DNA from: Naasia sp. | GTDB lineage: Bacteria > Actinomycetota > Actinomycetes > Actinomycetales > Microbacteriaceae | Assembly: GCF_025465545.1 (NCBI RefSeq) | Contig: NZ_JAODMK010000008.1 | Location: 1-34,316, forward strand | Length of the DNA: 34,316 bases | Direction: 5' to 3' | In this document: positions 32,170 to 34,316 of the stretch, piece by piece | Layout: each line of letters starts with the position of its first letter | Position numbering within the stretch: the stretch's first letter is position 1 | The notes under the pieces: model-generated | Database searches by the model: none | The model's input: only the letters and a program-made list of their open reading frames with translations | What the model was told of the DNA's origin: nothing | Program-made: the position numbers and the translations under genes

Positions 32170-34316
32170 ATGACGAAGAAGCCGATCTCGACCTACCGGG
32201 TCCAGGTCCGCAAGGCGTTCGATCTGGCCGAGACCGCAGGAATCGCGGACTACGTGCACGACCTCGGCGCGGACTGGATCTACTTCTCCCCCGTGCTGGA
32301 GGCCGAGCCGGGCTCCGACCACGGCTACGACGTCGTCAACCACGCTCGGGTCGACCCCGAGCGTGGTGGCGGCGAAGGACTGGACCGCGCGGTCGCAGCG
32401 GCGCGGAAGAACGGGCTCGGCGTCCTCATCGACATCGTGCCCAACCACGTCGGCGTCGCCACGCCCGTGCACACCCGCTGGTGGTGGGACGTGCTCGAGA
32501 AGGGGCAGGAGTCGGCGTACGCGAGAGCCTTCGACATCGACTGGGACTTCGGGGGCGCGCGCGTGCGGCTGCCGGTGCTGGGCTCGGCCGACGACCTCTC
32601 CGCGCTCCAGCTCGTGGAGGTGCATGCCGCCGAAGGCGAGGCGGAGTCCTTCGAGCTTCGGTACTACGACCACCGCTTCCCGGTCGCGCCCGGCACCGCT
32701 CTGGCCGGCGAAGACCCGGTCGCAGTGCATGCGCGCCAGAACTACGAGCTGATCGACTGGAGACGGGCGGACTACGACCTCAACTACCGCAGATTCTTCG
32801 CGGTGAACACGCTCGCCGCGGTGCGCGTGGAGGTTCCGGACGTGTTCACCGAGTCGCACGAGGAGATCCTCCGCTGGGTGCGCGAAGGGCTCACCGACGG
32901 CCTGCGCATCGATCACCCCGACGGCCTCTTCGATCCCGGCCGCTACCTCGACGACCTCGCCGAGGCCACCGGCGGCGTCTATGTGCTGGTGGAGAAGATC
33001 CTCGAGGGCGACGAGCAGCTGCCGACGTCGTGGAAGACCGACGGGACCACCGGCTACGACGCCCTCGCCGACATCGACCGCATCCTGGTCGACCCGGCGG
33101 GCGCCGAGCCGCTCGCGCGCCTCGACGGCGAGCTGACCGGCGGCGAGCCGCTCGACTGGCACGAGCTCATCCACGGCACCAAGCGGGCGGTCGCCGACGG
33201 CATCCTCCGCTCCGAGGTGCTGCGGCTCGACCGGGTGGTCGCGGACCGGATCGACCGCGGGTCGGAGCCGTCCGATCGGGTCGCCGACGCCATCGCGGAG
33301 CTCCTCGCCTGCTTCCCGGTGTACCGGTCGTACCTCCCCGAGGGCCGCGAGCACCTCGACGAGGCCGCTGAGCTCGCGAAGCGGCACCGGCCCGACCTCA
33401 CCGCCACCATCGACGCCCTGCTCCCGGTCCTCGGTGACGTGGCGGAGCCCGCCGCGCGCCGGTTCCAGCAGACCTCCGGCATGGTGATGGCGAAGGGCGT
33501 CGAGGACACCGCGTTCTACCGCTACACCCGGCTGACGAGCCTGACCGAGGTGGGAGCGGACCCCGCCGAGTTCTCGGTGGCGCCGGACGAGTTCCATGCC
33601 CGGCAGCAGCGCCGCCTCACGACGATCCCCTCCTCGATGGTCGCCCTGTCGACCCACGACACGAAGCGCGGCGAGGACGTGCGCGCCCGGATCAGCGTGC
33701 TGGCGGAGATCCCCGAGGAGTGGGCGACGGCACTGCGCGAGCTGCGGCGGCTCGCCCCGCTCGGCGACGGGGCGCTGGAGAACCTGCTCTGGCAGGCGAT
33801 CCTCGGCGCCTGGCCCGCCAGCCGGGAGCGCCTGCACGCCTACGCCGAGAAGGCCTCCCGCGAGGCGGGCGACTCGACCACCTGGACCGAGCCCGACGAG
33901 GCCTTCGAGAACCGCATGCACGCGCTCATCGACGCCGCCTTCGACAACGAGTCGGTCTCCGCGATCCTCGCGGGCCTCCTCGAGCGGGTCGCCGCTCCCG
34001 GCTGGTCGAACTCGCTCTCCGCGAAGCTCCTCCAGCTCACCGTTCCTGGCGTGCCGGACGTGTACCAGGGCAGCGAGCTGTGGGAGATGTCGCTCGTCGA
34101 CCCCGACAACCGGCGCCCGGTGGACTACACCGTCCGCCGCGACATCCTGGCGCGGGTCACCGGGGGCTGGCTGCCGCCGATCGACGAGAGCGGTGCCGCC
34201 AAGCTGCTCGTCACCACCCGCGCCCTCCGGCTGCGGCGCGAACGGCCGGAGTTGTTCACCCGACACGCCCCCGTCGAGGCCTTCGGCCCGGCCGCCGCGC
34301 ACGTGATCGCCTACGA
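32170..34316 (+). CDS. treY: Malto-oligosyltrehalose synthase TreY (C-terminus beyond window)
   Basis: At least 715 codons are open to the window edge; full TreY proteins are about 750-800 residues, so only the tail is missing. It isomerises the reducing-end glucose of maltodextrin to an alpha-1,1 linkage, making maltooligosyltrehalose for TreZ. The opening [20 protein letters not shown] and [20 protein letters not shown] is typical. Catalytic residues by homology are Asp248 (LRIDHPDG), Glu275 (VLVEKILEG) and Asp497 ([10 protein letters not shown]). [11 protein letters not shown] and [13 protein letters not shown] are further TreY marks. ATG 32170 has GGAAG upstream at normal spacing; an in-frame ATG at 32155 abuts AGGA and is less likely. 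treZ is expected to follow. Confidence 0.95.
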   Translation, partial: MTKKPISTYRVQVRKAFDLAETAGIADYVHDLGADWIYFSPVLEAEPGSDHGYDVVNHARVDPERGGGEGLDRAVAAARKNGLGVLIDIVPNHVGVATPVHTRWWWDVLEKGQESAYARAFDIDWDFGGARVRLPVLGSADDLSALQLVEVHAAEGEAESFELRYYDHRFPVAPGTALAGEDPVAVHARQNYELIDWRRADYDLNYRRFFAVNTLAAVRVEVPDVFTESHEEILRWVREGLTDGLRIDHPDGLFDPGRYLDDLAEATGGVYVLVEKILEGDEQLPTSWKTDGTTGYDALADIDRILVDPAGAEPLARLDGELTGGEPLDWHELIHGTKRAVADGILRSEVLRLDRVVADRIDRGSEPSDRVADAIAELLACFPVYRSYLPEGREHLDEAAELAKRHRPDLTATIDALLPVLGDVAEPAARRFQQTSGMVMAKGVEDTAFYRYTRLTSLTEVGADPAEFSVAPDEFHARQQRRLTTIPSSMVALSTHDTKRGEDVRARISVLAEIPEEWATALRELRRLAPLGDGALENLLWQAILGAWPASRERLHAYAEKASREAGDSTTWTEPDEAFENRMHALIDAAFDNESVSAILAGLLERVAAPGWSNSLSAKLLQLTVPGVPDVYQGSELWEMSLVDPDNRRPVDYTVRRDILARVTGGWLPPIDESGAAKLLVTTRALRLRRERPELFTRHAPVEAFGPAAAHVIAY

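Overview
The window is GC-rich actinobacterial chromosome. Codon use is strongly G/C-ending, many genes start with GTG, and -10 hexamers of the form TANNNT often sit 6-7 nt before a start codon (leaderless transcripts). Gene content and order (pepN, mscS, group II truncated globin, tesB, ettA, orn/tRNA-His, aspS, DUF222-type HNH gene, DUF2510 protein) fit the family Microbacteriaceae (Leifsonia/Clavibacter/Microbacterium relatives). I do not assign a genus. Most of the window is core chromosome; I see no phage, IS element, CRISPR array or plasmid gene.

Layout. 1-5.8 kb: the 5' part of a DUF222/HNH gene (minus), a YbaK-type deacylase, aminopeptidase N, a VOC protein (minus), then mscS overlapping a truncated haemoglobin. 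5.9-11.5 kb: an unknown protein divergent from acyl-CoA thioesterase II, then minus-strand genes for a hot-dog thioesterase, EttA, a lipoprotein, an SSB paralogue and MsrA. 11.6-15.7 kb: aldo/keto reductase with an EamA exporter, a small unknown protein, and a MarR regulator overlapping an MFS exporter, with a palindrome on the marR -10 box. 15.7-19.4 kb: tRNA-Arg(TCT) and a cell-envelope stretch (DUF2510/DUF4352-like membrane protein, SGNH lipoprotein, zinc-ribbon/proline-repeat membrane protein, small membrane protein). 19.5-24.1 kb: oligoribonuclease, tRNA-His, minimal zincin, small unknown protein, a D,D-carboxypeptidase homologue that has lost its catalytic residues, and aspS. 24.2-28.8 kb (minus): a mercaptopyruvate-sulfurtransferase-like rhodanese and a TPP-riboswitch-headed operon for a YkoE/D/C-type ECF transporter plus a small P-loop kinase. 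28.9 kb to the end: an LLM oxidoreductase, then glgX/treX and treY of the maltooligosyl-trehalose pathway; treY runs off the window.

How genes work together. The ECF operon is a complete vitamin B1 (or B1-precursor) importer under thiamine-pyrophosphate control. glgX and treY together debranch glucan and convert its reducing end to trehalose; treZ is expected just downstream. MarR and the MFS pump form a self-regulated efflux unit. TesB and the hot-dog protein are both thioesterases, facing each other tail to tail.

Most unusual: (i) a structured palindromic element present twice between convergent genes (about 5861-5916 and 20675-20732) sharing an identical 18-base arm; (ii) the S11 carboxypeptidase homologue at 21095-22339 with AAAK in place of SxxK and SRS in place of KTG; (iii) the uncharacterised kinase translationally coupled to the thiamine transporter; (iv) a protein with a 31-residue proline repeat between a zinc ribbon and a membrane anchor. 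No clearly new multi-gene system is evident.
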